DNA of 64,000 nt from Bacillota bacterium (lineage in GTDB: Bacteria > Bacillota > Sulfobacillia > RBS10-35 > Bu92), in the NCBI GenBank assembly GCA_014896375.1, contig JADBKN010000046.1, positions 1 through 64,000 on the forward strand, written 5' to 3'. The notes beneath the pieces are model-generated. The model was not told where the DNA came from and made no database searches. It was given only the letters and a program-made list of their open reading frames with translations. Each line of letters begins with the position of its first letter. Within the stretch, counting starts at the first letter, position 1. Shown piece after piece: positions 1 to 8,693 of the stretch. A program made the translations under genes and the position numbers.

Positions 1-1329
1 GATGCTGAGCATCACGTCTTCCGCGAGCGCCGCCATCTCCACGGCCAGCACGCCCTCCGCGATCAGCTCGCCGGCACCCGGCCCGGCGATGCCCACGCCC
101 AGCACGCGCTTGGTGTCCGGGTCGACGATCATCTTCGTCACGCCGTCGTTGCGGCCGAGGGTCGTCGCCCGGCCGGAGGCGCCCCACGGGAAGCGCGCCA
201 CCTGCACGGCGCGTCCCTGCGCCTTCGCTTCCGTCTCCGTGAGGCCGCACCAGGCGATCTCCGGATCGGTGAACACGACGGCCGGGATGGCCCGCGGCTC
301 GAAGGCCGCGCGGCGCCCGGCGATGGCTTGCGCGGCCACGCGCCCCTCGTGCGAGGCCTTGTGCGCGAGCATCGGCTGGCCGGCCACGTCGCCGATGGCG
401 AAGATGTGCGGCTCCGCCGTGCGCCGGGCGGCGTCGACCTGGATAAAGCCCCGTCCGTCGACGACGACGCGCGTGTTCTCCAGGCCGATGTCCTGCGTGT
501 TGGGGACGCGCCCCACGGCCACGAGCACCTTGTCGAACTCCTGCTCCGGCTGCTCGATGCCCGGCCCCTCCAGGCGCACGCGCACGCGCCGGCCGCTCTC
601 CTTCAGCTCCACCACGCGCGTTTGGAAGTGCAGCGCCTTCATCTCCGCCTTCATGCGGTTCTGCAGCGGGCGGACGAGGTCGCGGTCGACGCCCGGCAGG
701 AGGCCCTCCGTCAGCTCGACGATCGTCACGTTGGAGCCGAGCGCCGCGTAGACCGTGGCCAGCTCCGCGCCGATGTACCCGCCGCCGACGACGAGCAAGT
801 CCTCCGGCACGTCCTCGATCTCCAGCGCCGCCGTGGAATCCATCACCCGCGGGCTGTCCAGCGCGAGCGCCGGGATGGCGAGAGGGCGGGACCCCGTGGC
901 GAGGATGAGGTACTCGAACGCGATCGACGTCTCGCCGCCGTCGACGAGGCGCACGTCCAGCGTGTGCGCGTCGCGCAGGCGGCCGCGGCCCTGGACATAA
1001 CGGATCTTCCGCTGCTTCGTGAGCACGCCCAGCCCGCCCGTGAGCTTCTGCACCACCTGGCCCTTCCAGGCGCGCAGCCGGTCGAGGTCCACGCGCGGCT
1101 GGCCGAAGGTGACGCCCCACTCACCGGCGCGCTCCGCCTCGCGGATGAGAGCGGCCACATGGAGCAGCGCCTTCGACGGGATGCAACCGCGGTAGAGGCA
1201 CACGCCGCCGGGGTTGGCGGCCTCGTCGACGAGCGTCACCTCCAGCCCCAGGTCCGCGGCGGCGAAGGCGGCGGCGTAGCCGCCGGGCCCGCCGCCGAGC
1301 ACGAGCACCTGCGCCTTGTCGGTCGGCAT
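1..1329 (-). CDS. lpdA: dihydrolipoyl dehydrogenase (E3), 3' end cut by window edge
   Basis: Flavoprotein that reoxidises the dihydrolipoyl group of the pyruvate dehydrogenase complex with NAD+. The N-terminus starts with a Rossmann FAD site (GGGPGGYAAA, residues 12-21). The redox-active disulfide CLYRGC follows at residues 44-49, in the family's C-x4-C position before IPSKALLH. About 443 residues are visible; the family runs to roughly 460-475, so the last 20-30 residues (the part with the His-Pro-His-Pro active-site stretch) lie outside the window. The ATG at 1329 is 4 bases after the aceF stop, so E3 is third gene of an aceE-aceF-lpd operon. Identification is firm from the disulfide motif and context. 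Confidence 0.95.
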   Translation of the reverse strand, partial: MPTDKAQVLVLGGGPGGYAAAFAAADLGLEVTLVDEAANPGGVCLYRGCIPSKALLHVAALIREAERAGEWGVTFGQPRVDLDRLRAWKGQVVQKLTGGLGVLTKQRKIRYVQGRGRLRDAHTLDVRLVDGGETSIAFEYLILATGSRPLAIPALALDSPRVMDSTAALEIEDVPEDLLVVGGGYIGAELATVYAALGSNVTIVELTEGLLPGVDRDLVRPLQNRMKAEMKALHFQTRVVELKESGRRVRVRLEGPGIEQPEQEFDKVLVAVGRVPNTQDIGLENTRVVVDGRGFIQVDAARRTAEPHIFAIGDVAGQPMLAHKASHEGRVAAQAIAGRRAAFEPRAIPAVVFTDPEIAWCGLTETEAKAQGRAVQVARFPWGASGRATTLGRNDGVTKMIVDPDTKRVLGVGIAGPGAGELIAEGVLAVEMAALAEDVMLSI

Positions 1330-1333
1330 CGGC

Positions 1334-2719
1334 TCAGCCCTCCAATGCGAGCAGCAGCGGGTGTTCGAGCGCCTCCACGATCCACCGCAGGAAGCGGGCG
1401 GCGTCGGCGCCGTCGATCACGCGGTGGTCATACGAGAGCGAGAGCGGCAGGATGGTGCGCGGCTCGAAGCGGTCGCCCAGATAGACGGGCCGCACCTGCG
1501 TGCGGGAGACGCCGAGGATGGCCACTTCCGGGGCGTTGACGATCGGCGTGAAGTTGCTGCCGCCGATGCCGCCGAGGTTGGAAATGCTGAAGCAGCCCCC
1601 CTGCATGTCCTCCGGGGTCAGCTTGCGCTGGCGCGCGCGCTCCGCCACCTGGCCGAGCTCCACGGCCAGCTGGATGAGGCTTTTCTTGTCGACGTCGCGG
1701 ATGACGGGCACGAGGAGGCCGTGCTCGGTGTCCACGGCGACGCCGATGTGGCAGTAGTTCTTGTAGATCAGCTCTTCCGCGGCCATGTCGAGGCTCGTCG
1801 CGAACTTCGGGAAGACCTTGAGCGCGTGGGCCACGACCTTCAAAAGGATGGCCGTCACCGTGAGCTTGCCGCCGGCCGCCTCCACGCGCGGCCCGTAGGC
1901 CTTGCGGAAGCGCTCGATCTCCGTGACGTCCGCCTCGTCGAAGTGCGTGACCTGCGGCACGGTGGCCCACACGCGCGCCATGTGGTGGGCCGTGGCCTTG
2001 CGCACGCCGCTCATCTTCTCCCGGCGGATCTCGCCCCAGCGGCTGAAGTCCGGGAGCGGGACGGCCAGCGCCGAAGGCGCGAGCGCGCCGGGGACGGCCG
2101 CGCCCGGCAGGGCGGCCGCGCCGGCCGCGGCCAGCGCCTGCTGGCGTTCGCGCACGTAAGCCTTGACATCGTCCATGGAAATGCGGCCGCCGGGTCCGGT
2201 GCCGCGCACCTGCGTGATGTCGACGCCGAGCTCGCGCGCGAAGCGGCGCACGGAGGGCGCGGCCGGGACGAGGGAGCCGTTGCGCGCGCCGGCCGGCGCG
2301 GGCGCGGGCGCGGCGGGCGTGGGCGCGGGCGCGGGCGCGGGGGCGGAGGCGGCCGCCGCCGCCTGGGCAGGCCCGGCCGTGCCGTCGGCCGCGCCGCCGG
2401 GCGCGCCCGGGGCCGTCGCACGCGCGCCCTCTGCGCCGCCACGCGCCTGCGCGCCACCCGCCCCCGCGGCCTCCGCGGCCGCGTCCTCGTCGACCGTGAC
2501 GAGCGGCGCGCCCTCCTTCACCTCGTCCCCTTCACGAACGTGAACCGCCCGCACCACGCCGCTGACCGTGGACGGGACCTCGACGACCGCCTTCTCCGTC
2601 TCCACCTCGACGATGCCTTGGTCGACCTCGACGCGGTCGCCGACCGAGACGAGCACCTTCACGACCGTCCCGGTCTTGCCGCCCTCGGCGAGGCTCGGCA
2701 GCTTCAGTTCCGTCGCCAT
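1334..2719 (-). CDS. aceF: pyruvate dehydrogenase complex E2, dihydrolipoyl acetyltransferase
   Basis: E2 core of the pyruvate dehydrogenase complex, transferring acetyl from lipoate to CoA. It has one lipoyl domain (residues about 3-78, lipoylated Lys43 in VETEKAVVE), then a long Ala/Pro/Gly linker. A peripheral subunit-binding domain follows (around VRRFARELGVDITQVRGTG), a second Ala-rich linker, and a C-terminal catalytic acyltransferase domain ending with SYDHRVIDGADAARFL, which carries the catalytic His and Asp. It has a single lipoyl domain where E. coli AceF has three. The start is either ATG 2719 or an in-frame GTG at 2734; the ATG is preferred because AGGGGA abuts the GTG directly. 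It lies 102 bases after aceE and 4 bases before lpd. Confidence 0.94.
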   Translation of the reverse strand: MATELKLPSLAEGGKTGTVVKVLVSVGDRVEVDQGIVEVETEKAVVEVPSTVSGVVRAVHVREGDEVKEGAPLVTVDEDAAAEAAGAGGAQARGGAEGARATAPGAPGGAADGTAGPAQAAAAASAPAPAPAPTPAAPAPAPAGARNGSLVPAAPSVRRFARELGVDITQVRGTGPGGRISMDDVKAYVRERQQALAAAGAAALPGAAVPGALAPSALAVPLPDFSRWGEIRREKMSGVRKATAHHMARVWATVPQVTHFDEADVTEIERFRKAYGPRVEAAGGKLTVTAILLKVVAHALKVFPKFATSLDMAAEELIYKNYCHIGVAVDTEHGLLVPVIRDVDKKSLIQLAVELGQVAERARQRKLTPEDMQGGCFSISNLGGIGGSNFTPIVNAPEVAILGVSRTQVRPVYLGDRFEPRTILPLSLSYDHRVIDGADAARFLRWIVEALEHPLLLALEG

Positions 2720-2821
2720 CGGATTCGCGTCCACTCCCCTGGTCCGTCATCGTAGGTCCGCCGCGCCCCGCCGCCCCGCGGAGCCGCGGGATCGGCCATG
2801 GCCGCGGGACCGCCGAAGCGC

Positions 2822-5491
2822 TCAGCTCTTGACGGGATCCGGCTTTTCCGCGTCGATGCCGAGCTCGCGCATCGCCGCCGCCACCGCGCCCGCCTCCAGC
2901 CGGCCCTCGCGCGCGAGGCTCCAGAGCACCGCGTATGTGATCCAGCGGGCGTCGACCTCGAAGAACGCCCGCAGCGCCTCCCGGGACTCGCTGCGCCCGA
3001 ACCCGTCCGTGCCCAGAGAGACCAGAGGCCGCGGCAGCCAGCGCCCGATGGAGTCCGGCAGCGCCTTCACGTAGTCCGAGGCGGCGACGATCGGCCCCTC
3101 CGTGCCCTCCAGCAGCTGCCGCACGTACGGCACCTTCGGCTTCGCCTCCGGGTGCAGGAGGTTCCAGCGCTCCGCTTCCACGGCGTCGCGATACAGCTCC
3201 TTGTAGCTCGTCACGCTCCACACGTCCGCGGCCACGCCGTACTCCTCAAGGAGATCCTGCGCCTTGAGCACCTCGTTCATGATCGCGCCGCTGCCGAGGA
3301 GCTGCGCGCGGTACACGGGCTTTCTCAGGCTGGACTTCCGGAAGAGGTACATGCCCCGGACGATGCCCTCTTCGACGTTCTTGCCCTTCGGCATCGGCAG
3401 CTGGACGTAGTTCTCGTTGCCGACGGTGAAGTAGTAGAACACGTCCTCGCCCTCGACGAACATGCGCCGCAGCCCGTCCTTCACGATGGCCGCGATCTCG
3501 AAGGCGAAAGCCGGGTCGTACGCCTTGAGGTTCGGATAGGGGTAGGCCAAGAGGTGGCTGTGGCCGTCCTGGTGCTGCAAGCCCTCGCCGGCCAGCTGCG
3601 TGCGCCCGCAGAGCCCGCCCACAAGGAAGCCCTTCACACGCTGCTCGGCCGCGGCCCAGGCGAGATCGCCGAAGCGCTGCAGCCCGAACATCGAGTAGAA
3701 CCAGAAGAAGGGCACCATGGTGATGCCGTTCGTGTAGCCCGACGTGCCGGCCGCGATGAACGACGCCATCGCGCCGTCCTCCGTGATGCCCTCCTCCAGC
3801 ATCTGGCCGTTCTCGGCCTCCTTATACGGGAGAAGGGTGTTCGAGTCGACGGGGTCGTACAGCTGCCCGACGGGCGAGTAGATGCCGATCTGGCGGAAGA
3901 GGCTCTCCATACCGAACGTGCGCGCCTCGTCCGGGACGATCGGCACGATGCGCGCGCCGATGTTCTTGTCGCGCAGGAGGTTCGTGAGGAGGCGCACCGT
4001 CGCCATGGTGGTGCTGACCTTGCGGTCGCTGCCCTCCTTGAACTCCTCGAAGGCGGCCGCGTCCGGCGCAGGCAGCCGCTCCATGGTCTCGCGCCGCTGC
4101 GGCAGGCTCCCGCCCAGCGCGCGGCGGCGCTCCCGCGCGTAGGTGACCTCGCGGCTGTCGTCCGCGGGGCGATAGAACTCGACGGCGCGCACCTGCTCAT
4201 CGGTGAGCGGCAGGCCCAGCCGGTCGCGGAAGGCGAGCAGTTCGTCGTCGTCCATCTTCTTCCGGTCATGGGCGACGTTCCGCGCCTCGTCCTTCTCGCC
4301 CAGAAGATAGCCCTTCACGGTCTGGGTGAGGATGACGACGGGCGAGCCGGTGTGCTCCACCGCCGCCTTGTACGCGGCATAGACCTTGACCGGGTCATGG
4401 CCGCCGCGGCGCAGCTGCTTCAGCTGCACGTCCGAGAGGTGGTCGACGAGCTCCTTCAGTTCCGGCGTGTTGAAGAGGTGCTCCCGCATGTAGGCGCCGC
4501 TCTCGACGGCGTACTTCTGGAGCTCCCCGTCCAGCACGCGGTTCAGGCGCTCCACCAGCCGGCCGTCGCGGTCGCGCGCGAGGATCGGGTCCCAGTCGCT
4601 GGACCAGAGCACCTTGATCACGTGCCAGCCGGCGCCGCGGAAGAGCGCCTCGAGCTCCTGGATGATCTTGCTGTTGCCGCGCACCGGGCCGTCCAACCGC
4701 TGCAGGTTGCAGTTGACGACGAAGATGAGGTTGTCGAGCTCCTCCCGCGCCGCGAGGCGCAGCGCGCCTGTGGCTTCGGGCTCGTCCATCTCGCCGTCGC
4801 CGAGGAAGGCCCAGACCTTCGCGTCGCTGCGCGGCTTGAGCCCGCGGTGCTCCAGGTAGCGGTCGAAACGCGCCTGGTAGATCGCCATGAGAGGGCCGAG
4901 GCCCATCGACACGGTGGGGAACTGCCAAAACCCCGGCATCAGCCATGGGTGCGGGTAGGAGGAGAGGCCGCCCCCCTCCGCGAGCTCGCGGCGGAAGTTG
5001 TGCAGCTGCGTCTCCGTGATGCGCCCTTCAAGGAAGGCGCGCGCGTAGATGCCGGGTGCGGCGTGGCCCTGGAAGAAGACCTTGTCGCCGCCGCTCGGGT
5101 GGTCCGGGCCACGGAAGAAATGGTGGAAGCCGACTTCATACAGGGTGGCCGCCGACGCGTAGGTGGAGAGGTGGCCGCCGATGCCGTCCTCGCGCCGGTT
5201 GGCGCGCACGACCATCGCCGCCGCGTTCCAGCGCAGGATGTTCTCGATGCGCCGCTCGATCTCCAGGTCCCCGGGGTAGGGCGGCTGCCGGTCTTCAGGG
5301 ATGGTGTTGATGTAGGGCGTCGTCAGGGGGACGGGGGTGTCGATGCCGGCCTGCTGCGCCCGCGCGCGCAGCGCGGCGAGGAGCTCGCGGACGCGCTGCG
5401 GGCCTTCCTTCTGGATGACGAAATCCAGCGACTCCAGCCACTCGCGGGTCTCGATCTCGCGGATGAGCTCGTCCAGGGTGGTGTTCGCCAT
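2822..5491 (-). CDS. aceE: pyruvate dehydrogenase E1, homodimeric AceE type
   Basis: Thiamine-diphosphate enzyme that decarboxylates pyruvate and acetylates E2. At 889 residues it matches the single-chain AceE family (about 890) rather than the alpha/beta PdhA-PdhB pair usual in low-GC Bacillota. The TPP/Mg motif [14 protein letters not shown] followed by [11 protein letters not shown] is intact, and the N-terminal E2-binding segment, which holds [20 protein letters not shown], is present. It is the first gene of the aceE-aceF-lpd operon. The ATG at 5491 has only a weak purine stretch upstream. A candidate sigma-A promoter sits at 5540-5568. Confidence in family and function is very high. Confidence 0.96.
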   Translation of the reverse strand: MANTTLDELIREIETREWLESLDFVIQKEGPQRVRELLAALRARAQQAGIDTPVPLTTPYINTIPEDRQPPYPGDLEIERRIENILRWNAAAMVVRANRREDGIGGHLSTYASAATLYEVGFHHFFRGPDHPSGGDKVFFQGHAAPGIYARAFLEGRITETQLHNFRRELAEGGGLSSYPHPWLMPGFWQFPTVSMGLGPLMAIYQARFDRYLEHRGLKPRSDAKVWAFLGDGEMDEPEATGALRLAAREELDNLIFVVNCNLQRLDGPVRGNSKIIQELEALFRGAGWHVIKVLWSSDWDPILARDRDGRLVERLNRVLDGELQKYAVESGAYMREHLFNTPELKELVDHLSDVQLKQLRRGGHDPVKVYAAYKAAVEHTGSPVVILTQTVKGYLLGEKDEARNVAHDRKKMDDDELLAFRDRLGLPLTDEQVRAVEFYRPADDSREVTYARERRRALGGSLPQRRETMERLPAPDAAAFEEFKEGSDRKVSTTMATVRLLTNLLRDKNIGARIVPIVPDEARTFGMESLFRQIGIYSPVGQLYDPVDSNTLLPYKEAENGQMLEEGITEDGAMASFIAAGTSGYTNGITMVPFFWFYSMFGLQRFGDLAWAAAEQRVKGFLVGGLCGRTQLAGEGLQHQDGHSHLLAYPYPNLKAYDPAFAFEIAAIVKDGLRRMFVEGEDVFYYFTVGNENYVQLPMPKGKNVEEGIVRGMYLFRKSSLRKPVYRAQLLGSGAIMNEVLKAQDLLEEYGVAADVWSVTSYKELYRDAVEAERWNLLHPEAKPKVPYVRQLLEGTEGPIVAASDYVKALPDSIGRWLPRPLVSLGTDGFGRSESREALRAFFEVDARWITYAVLWSLAREGRLEAGAVAAAMRELGIDAEKPDPVKS

Positions 5492-5539
5492 GGTCCCCAG
5501 TCCTTTACCTTCAATGTCTCTGAAAACCAGTCCTCTACC

Positions 5540-5568
5540 ACTATACCCTTGACGGCGCGGATTCTGTA
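5540..5568 (-). promoter_or_regulatory. candidate promoter of aceE operon
   Basis: Read on the minus strand, TATAGT (5540-5545) lies 17 bases after TACAGA (5563-5568), about 50 bases before the aceE start. The -10 matches 5 of 6 consensus bases; the -35 is poor (3 of 6). The sequence between it and aceE is A/T-richer than its surroundings and holds two copies of GGACTGG about 27 bases apart, which could be an operator. Confidence 0.35.
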
Positions 5569-5631
5569 GGGCTGGCGCGGGCTGGGGCGCGCGGGGCGCG
5601 GCCGCGGCGCGGGGGCGGCCGCGTGCCGATG

Positions 5632-5658
5632 AAAAAAAGCGCCTCCAAAGGAGGCGCT
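5632..5658 (-). terminator. intrinsic terminator after tRNA-Lys
   Basis: A perfect 9-bp stem (5638-5646 with 5650-5658, three-base loop) is followed on the minus strand by seven T residues (5632-5638). It sits directly downstream of tRNA-Lys on the same strand. Confidence 0.85.
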
Positions 5659-5666
5659 GTCCGCAA

Positions 5667-5739
5667 TGGGCTCGCAGGGAGTCGAACCCTGAACCTACCG
5701 GTTAAGAGCCGGTTGCTCTGCCAATTGAGCTACGAGCCC
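5667..5739 (-). tRNA. tRNA-Lys(CTT)
   Basis: A 73-base cloverleaf with acceptor stem GGGCTCG/CGAGCCC, a D-arm AGCTCAATTGGCAGAGC, an anticodon stem ACCGG/CCGGT around loop CTCTTAA (anticodon CTT) and a T-arm with GGTTCGA-type loop. The 3' CCA is not encoded. An intrinsic terminator follows at once. Confidence 0.95.
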
Positions 5740-5800
5740 AGAGCCATTTTCCACAAGCATGCGCGCGCCGTCAACGGCAAATGCAGGGCGGGAGCGGCGC

Positions 5801-5890
5801 ACGGTCACGGTCGCGGTCGCGCGGTGCGGTCGCGCTTGGGCGGCGCGGCGTGGTCGCGGTTGCGCGGTTACGGTTGCGCGGTCACGGTGG
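5801..5890. repeat. degenerate GGTCGCG/GGTTGCG short repeats
   Basis: Between the two tRNAs lies a run of imperfect 6-8-base units of the form CGGTYRCG (for example GGTCACGGTCGCGGTCGCG and GGTTGCGCGGTTACGGTTGCG). No gene is convincing in it; it looks like slippage-grown low-complexity DNA. The rest of 5740-5945 shows nothing else. Confidence 0.5.
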
Positions 5891-5945
5891 GGCGCCACAC
5901 CCATTGGCGTGCGGCCGTCATCCGTACGGGCTGAGAAAGGATGAA

Positions 5946-5968
5946 GCGCCCCGGCTCCGCCGGGGCGC
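5946..5968 (-). terminator. GC-rich hairpin after tRNA-Met
   Basis: A 9-bp perfect GC stem (5946-5954 with 5960-5968) lies just downstream of tRNA-Met on the minus strand. The bases after it read TTCATCCTTTC, so the U-tract is weak. It is probably a terminator or an RNA-processing hairpin. Confidence 0.45.
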
Positions 5969-5985
5969 CAAACCGCTCAAAATCT

Positions 5986-6062
5986 TGGTAGCGGCGGGTG
6001 GATTCGAACCACCGACACTGCGGGTATGAACCGCATGCTCTGACCAGCTGAGCTACGCCGCC
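5986..6062 (-). tRNA. tRNA-Met(CAT), elongator type
   Basis: A 77-base gene including an encoded CCA (5986-5988). The acceptor stem is GGCGGCG/CGCCGCT with a first G-U pair. The anticodon stem TGCGG/CCGCA encloses loop TTCATAC. The lack of the three G-C pairs typical of initiator tRNA, and the close likeness to Bacillus elongator tRNA-Met, favour elongator Met; a TilS-modified tRNA-Ile(CAT) is less likely. Confidence 0.93.
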
Positions 6063-6443
6063 ACGTGGCACACGTGATTATACCAGCGCCGCGTTCGCGC
6101 CGGCAAGCAGGCGCCGCCATCGCCGCGCGGCCGCCGAAGCGAGTCGTCGCCTTGGAATCAAACGGCGCGCAAAAACGGGAACTGCGGCCACATGTGGCGC
6201 GGCGAGTGCCAGCGTTGGCGAGTGCCAGCGTTTCGGTCGGCGACAGGCTACGTTCATTTGCCCGCGACTGATCCCCAACGCTCCCACTCGCAGCCGCCCG
6301 GGGCAGAAGGCGCATTTTGGGTTTGTTGACAAACCCGAAACAGGCCTTAGCACCATCCGGCGACAACCGGTCCATCGCATGACGGCCGTGCCATCGCCGC
6401 ACGATCGCCGCCCCGCGCGCCCGCGCCACCGCGCGCCCCCGCC
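6063..6443. other. non-coding gap with one palindrome
   Basis: About 380 bases between tRNA-Met and the end of bshC. No open frame here has a ribosome site or a recognisable product. Its only clear structure is the inverted repeat at 6319-6336. Nearby, a direct repeat of GCGAGTGCCAGCGTT-like sequence occurs at about 6210-6235. Confidence 0.5.
6315..6336. promoter_or_regulatory. palindromic TTGTTGACAA element, copy 1
   Basis: A 7-bp inverted repeat GGGTTTG/CAAACCC with central TTGA (6319-6336), preceded by TTTT. Eighteen of its 22 bases recur in the reverse orientation at 43239-43260, in front of the ABC export operon. The core read on the other strand, TTTGTCAACA, resembles a Spo0A box (TTTGTCRAA). 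It also contains a perfect -35 TTGACA, but no -10 follows. Confidence 0.35.
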
Positions 6444-8216
6444 TCACCCGGGCCCCGCGCCGGCCGCCTCCCGCGCCCCGTGTCCCGCACCTGCCTCCGC
6501 CTCCGCCACCGCCACACTCGCCGCAGGCGGCATGGGCGCCGTCGTCGCGAACTCCCGCCAGGCGTCCCGGCCGAAGCGGCCGAAGAGCGCGAACACGCAA
6601 TAGTCCCGCTCCTGCGGCCGCCCCTGCGGGCGCAGCGCGTCGCGCAGGCGCTGCCAGCGGCGCCACTCGTCGCGGTGGGCGCGGCGCTGGTGCTGGCGCG
6701 CCTTCGCCGCGAAGTAGTCGAGCTGGCGGCGCACGCGCTCCAGGTTCGCGCGGCCGATCGGCTCCAGGTGCGGGCTGACGCGCGCGCGCAGCTCGCCGAT
6801 CAGCCGCTCGTACGCGGCCTCGACGGCCCCGCGCGCCTCGGCGAAGAGCACGTCCACATCGGCGCCGTCGGCGGCCGCGAGCCGCTCCTGCAGGCGCGCC
6901 CGCCAGGCCGGCTCGTCGAAGAAGGTCTCCACGGACACGCCCCAGCGCGCCGCGTCCTCAGCCCACTCCGGCCAGACGACGGTCGCCGAGAGCCGCGGCG
7001 TCCACACCGGCGCCTGCCAGCCGGCCACCGCGTACGCCGGCAGCACCTCCGGCAGGTAGGCGAGCTCGCCGGGCCCGCCCACCTGCACCACCGTGGGCAG
7101 GAGCCAGTCCTGCACCAGCGGCCTCAAGGGCGCGGCGGGGCTGAACATCTCCGGCTCCGCCACGATCGCCTCCGGCAGGCGCGCGCGCTCGACCGACCAT
7201 TCCCCGTGACGCGTGGCGGCCAACGCACCCTCGCGCACGAGGGCCAGCCGCCGGCCCTGCACGTAACGGAAGAGGCAGAGGCTGCGCCGGTCGATGGGCA
7301 TCTGCGGCGCGAAGCCGGCCGCGCGCACGCGCCGCTCTCCCTCGGCCAGCGCATCCACCACATCGTCCGCGCGCGCCATGAGCGCCGCGAGCGGCGCGGC
7401 CGAGAGCCGCCGGATCTCGGGCGACATCGGATCGAGGAGCACCAGCCCGTCGTCCTCAAAGAGCGACGCCAGCTGGCGGGCGAACCACTCCCCCAGCGTC
7501 TGCGAGCGCTCGAGCGTGCGCAGGATGGCGTCCTCCAGCCAGGCGCGGCCGGGCGACGCGGTCGGCGCCGCGCCCTCGACGAGCTCCTGCGCGAGGCGGC
7601 GCGCAGCCGGAGGTACGGGCAGCGTCCCCACGGAGCGCAGCGCAGGCGCCGGCGGCAGGCGGAACGGCAGCCGGCGCCCCGCGGCATCGAAGCCGGAGAC
7701 GGACGCGGCTTCGTCGTAGTCATGATCCTCGCCCGCGATCCAGAAGACCGGCACGACGGGCCGGCCCAGCTCCGCCTCCAGCCGCTCCGCCAGCCGCAGC
7801 GCGGTGACGGCCTTATAGGCCGTGTAGGCCGGCCCCGTGAAGAGGCCGGCCTGCTGTCCCGTCACCACGACCACGGCGTCCGGGTTGCGCAGCTCCGCCG
7901 CGCGCGCGCAGGCACGCGGCGAGTTGCCCACCCGCTCCTGATACGTCACAAGCGCGCGCGCCAGGGCGGCGCGATGCTCCAGCGCCGCCGCCGCGCCGCC
8001 GTGCGCCTCCGTCCAACCCTCCGCGAGCCAGCGCGCGCGGGAGGCGTAACCCTCGGGCGCGAAGGGATGGGCCGGGTACAGCCCGGCGACGCGCGAAAAA
8101 TCGTCGATGAGGGCTCCCGCCAGGGAGCCCTCGTCCCGCACGGTTGGATGGTAGCGCCATCGACAGCCCACAACTCGACCCCCGAGCGCAATCGCGGTAT
8201 CGCCGTCGTCCACCAT
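6444..8216 (-). CDS. bshC: bacillithiol synthase BshC (cysteine-adding enzyme)
   Basis: BshC joins cysteine to GlcN-malate in the last step of bacillithiol synthesis, in the cytoplasm. Diagnostic segments are VTGQQAGLFTGPAYTAYK (residues about 119-136) and PVFWIAGEDHDYDEAASV. The C-terminal half holds the expected coiled-coil stretch (FAEARGAVEAAYERLIGELRARV). At 590 residues it is longer than Bacillus BshC (about 540); the excess is an N-terminal extension and an Ala/Gly tail, so the true start may lie downstream of ATG 8216, which has no clear ribosome site. It starts 27 bases after the MaoC gene, so it is probably in one operon with 8244-9133. The other bsh genes are not in the window. Confidence 0.93.
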   Translation of the reverse strand: MVDDGDTAIALGGRVVGCRWRYHPTVRDEGSLAGALIDDFSRVAGLYPAHPFAPEGYASRARWLAEGWTEAHGGAAAALEHRAALARALVTYQERVGNSPRACARAAELRNPDAVVVVTGQQAGLFTGPAYTAYKAVTALRLAERLEAELGRPVVPVFWIAGEDHDYDEAASVSGFDAAGRRLPFRLPPAPALRSVGTLPVPPAARRLAQELVEGAAPTASPGRAWLEDAILRTLERSQTLGEWFARQLASLFEDDGLVLLDPMSPEIRRLSAAPLAALMARADDVVDALAEGERRVRAAGFAPQMPIDRRSLCLFRYVQGRRLALVREGALAATRHGEWSVERARLPEAIVAEPEMFSPAAPLRPLVQDWLLPTVVQVGGPGELAYLPEVLPAYAVAGWQAPVWTPRLSATVVWPEWAEDAARWGVSVETFFDEPAWRARLQERLAAADGADVDVLFAEARGAVEAAYERLIGELRARVSPHLEPIGRANLERVRRQLDYFAAKARQHQRRAHRDEWRRWQRLRDALRPQGRPQERDYCVFALFGRFGRDAWREFATTAPMPPAASVAVAEAEAGAGHGAREAAGAGPG

Positions 8217-8243
8217 ATGTCTTTATCACAACCGCCGCCGCGC

Positions 8244-8693
8244 TTAGAGCGGCAGCTCCACGACGGCCTGGCCGCGGCTCAGGACGCGCTCCCCGCGCTG
8301 GTTGACGCCCGTGAGCGCAAGCCGCAGCCGTCCCACGCGGCCTCCGGAGCCCTCCACCACTTCCGCGGCCGTCACCTCGCCCGTGCAGGTGAGGGTGTCT
8401 CCCGGGCGGACGACACCCGAGAAACGCACCGAGAGCGAGCGCAGCGCGGCCGGGTCGCCCAGCCACTCCGTCAGCATCGTGCCGAGGAAGGCCATGCTCA
8501 GAAGCCCATGGGCGATGATGCCGTCCAGCCCCACGCTCCGCGCGAACTCCTCGTCCAGGTGGATCGGGTTGCGGTCGCCGGACGCCTCCGCGTACGCCGC
8601 GATCTGCTCCCGCGTGACAGTGCGCACGAGGGGCGGGATGGCGGCGCCCACGGGGTAGTCGCCGAAACGCGGGCGGAGCGCGCCGGCGCTCAT
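8244..8693 (-). CDS. MaoC-family hydratase/dehydratase
   Basis: A hot-dog fold enzyme that hydrates enoyl thioesters or dehydrates 3-hydroxyacyl thioesters. It is 149 residues long with the hydratase-2 signature D-x4-H inside YAEASGDRNPIHLDEEFA and the following GLDGIIAHGLLSMAFLGTML. The ATG at 8693 overlaps the stop of the upstream gene (ATGA), so the two are translationally coupled and probably form a heterodimer like mycobacterial HadA/HadB. The substrate is unknown; a fatty-acid or polyketide-like 3-hydroxyacyl thioester is the general expectation. Confidence 0.9.
   Translation of the reverse strand: MSAGALRPRFGDYPVGAAIPPLVRTVTREQIAAYAEASGDRNPIHLDEEFARSVGLDGIIAHGLLSMAFLGTMLTEWLGDPAALRSLSVRFSGVVRPGDTLTCTGEVTAAEVVEGSGGRVGRLRLALTGVNQRGERVLSRGQAVVELPL

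Noticed and set aside
2798-5569. Plus-strand open frame of 923 codons
   Set aside because: It is the antisense shadow of aceE, rich in Arg, His, Val and Leu with no domain; such shadows are expected at this GC content.
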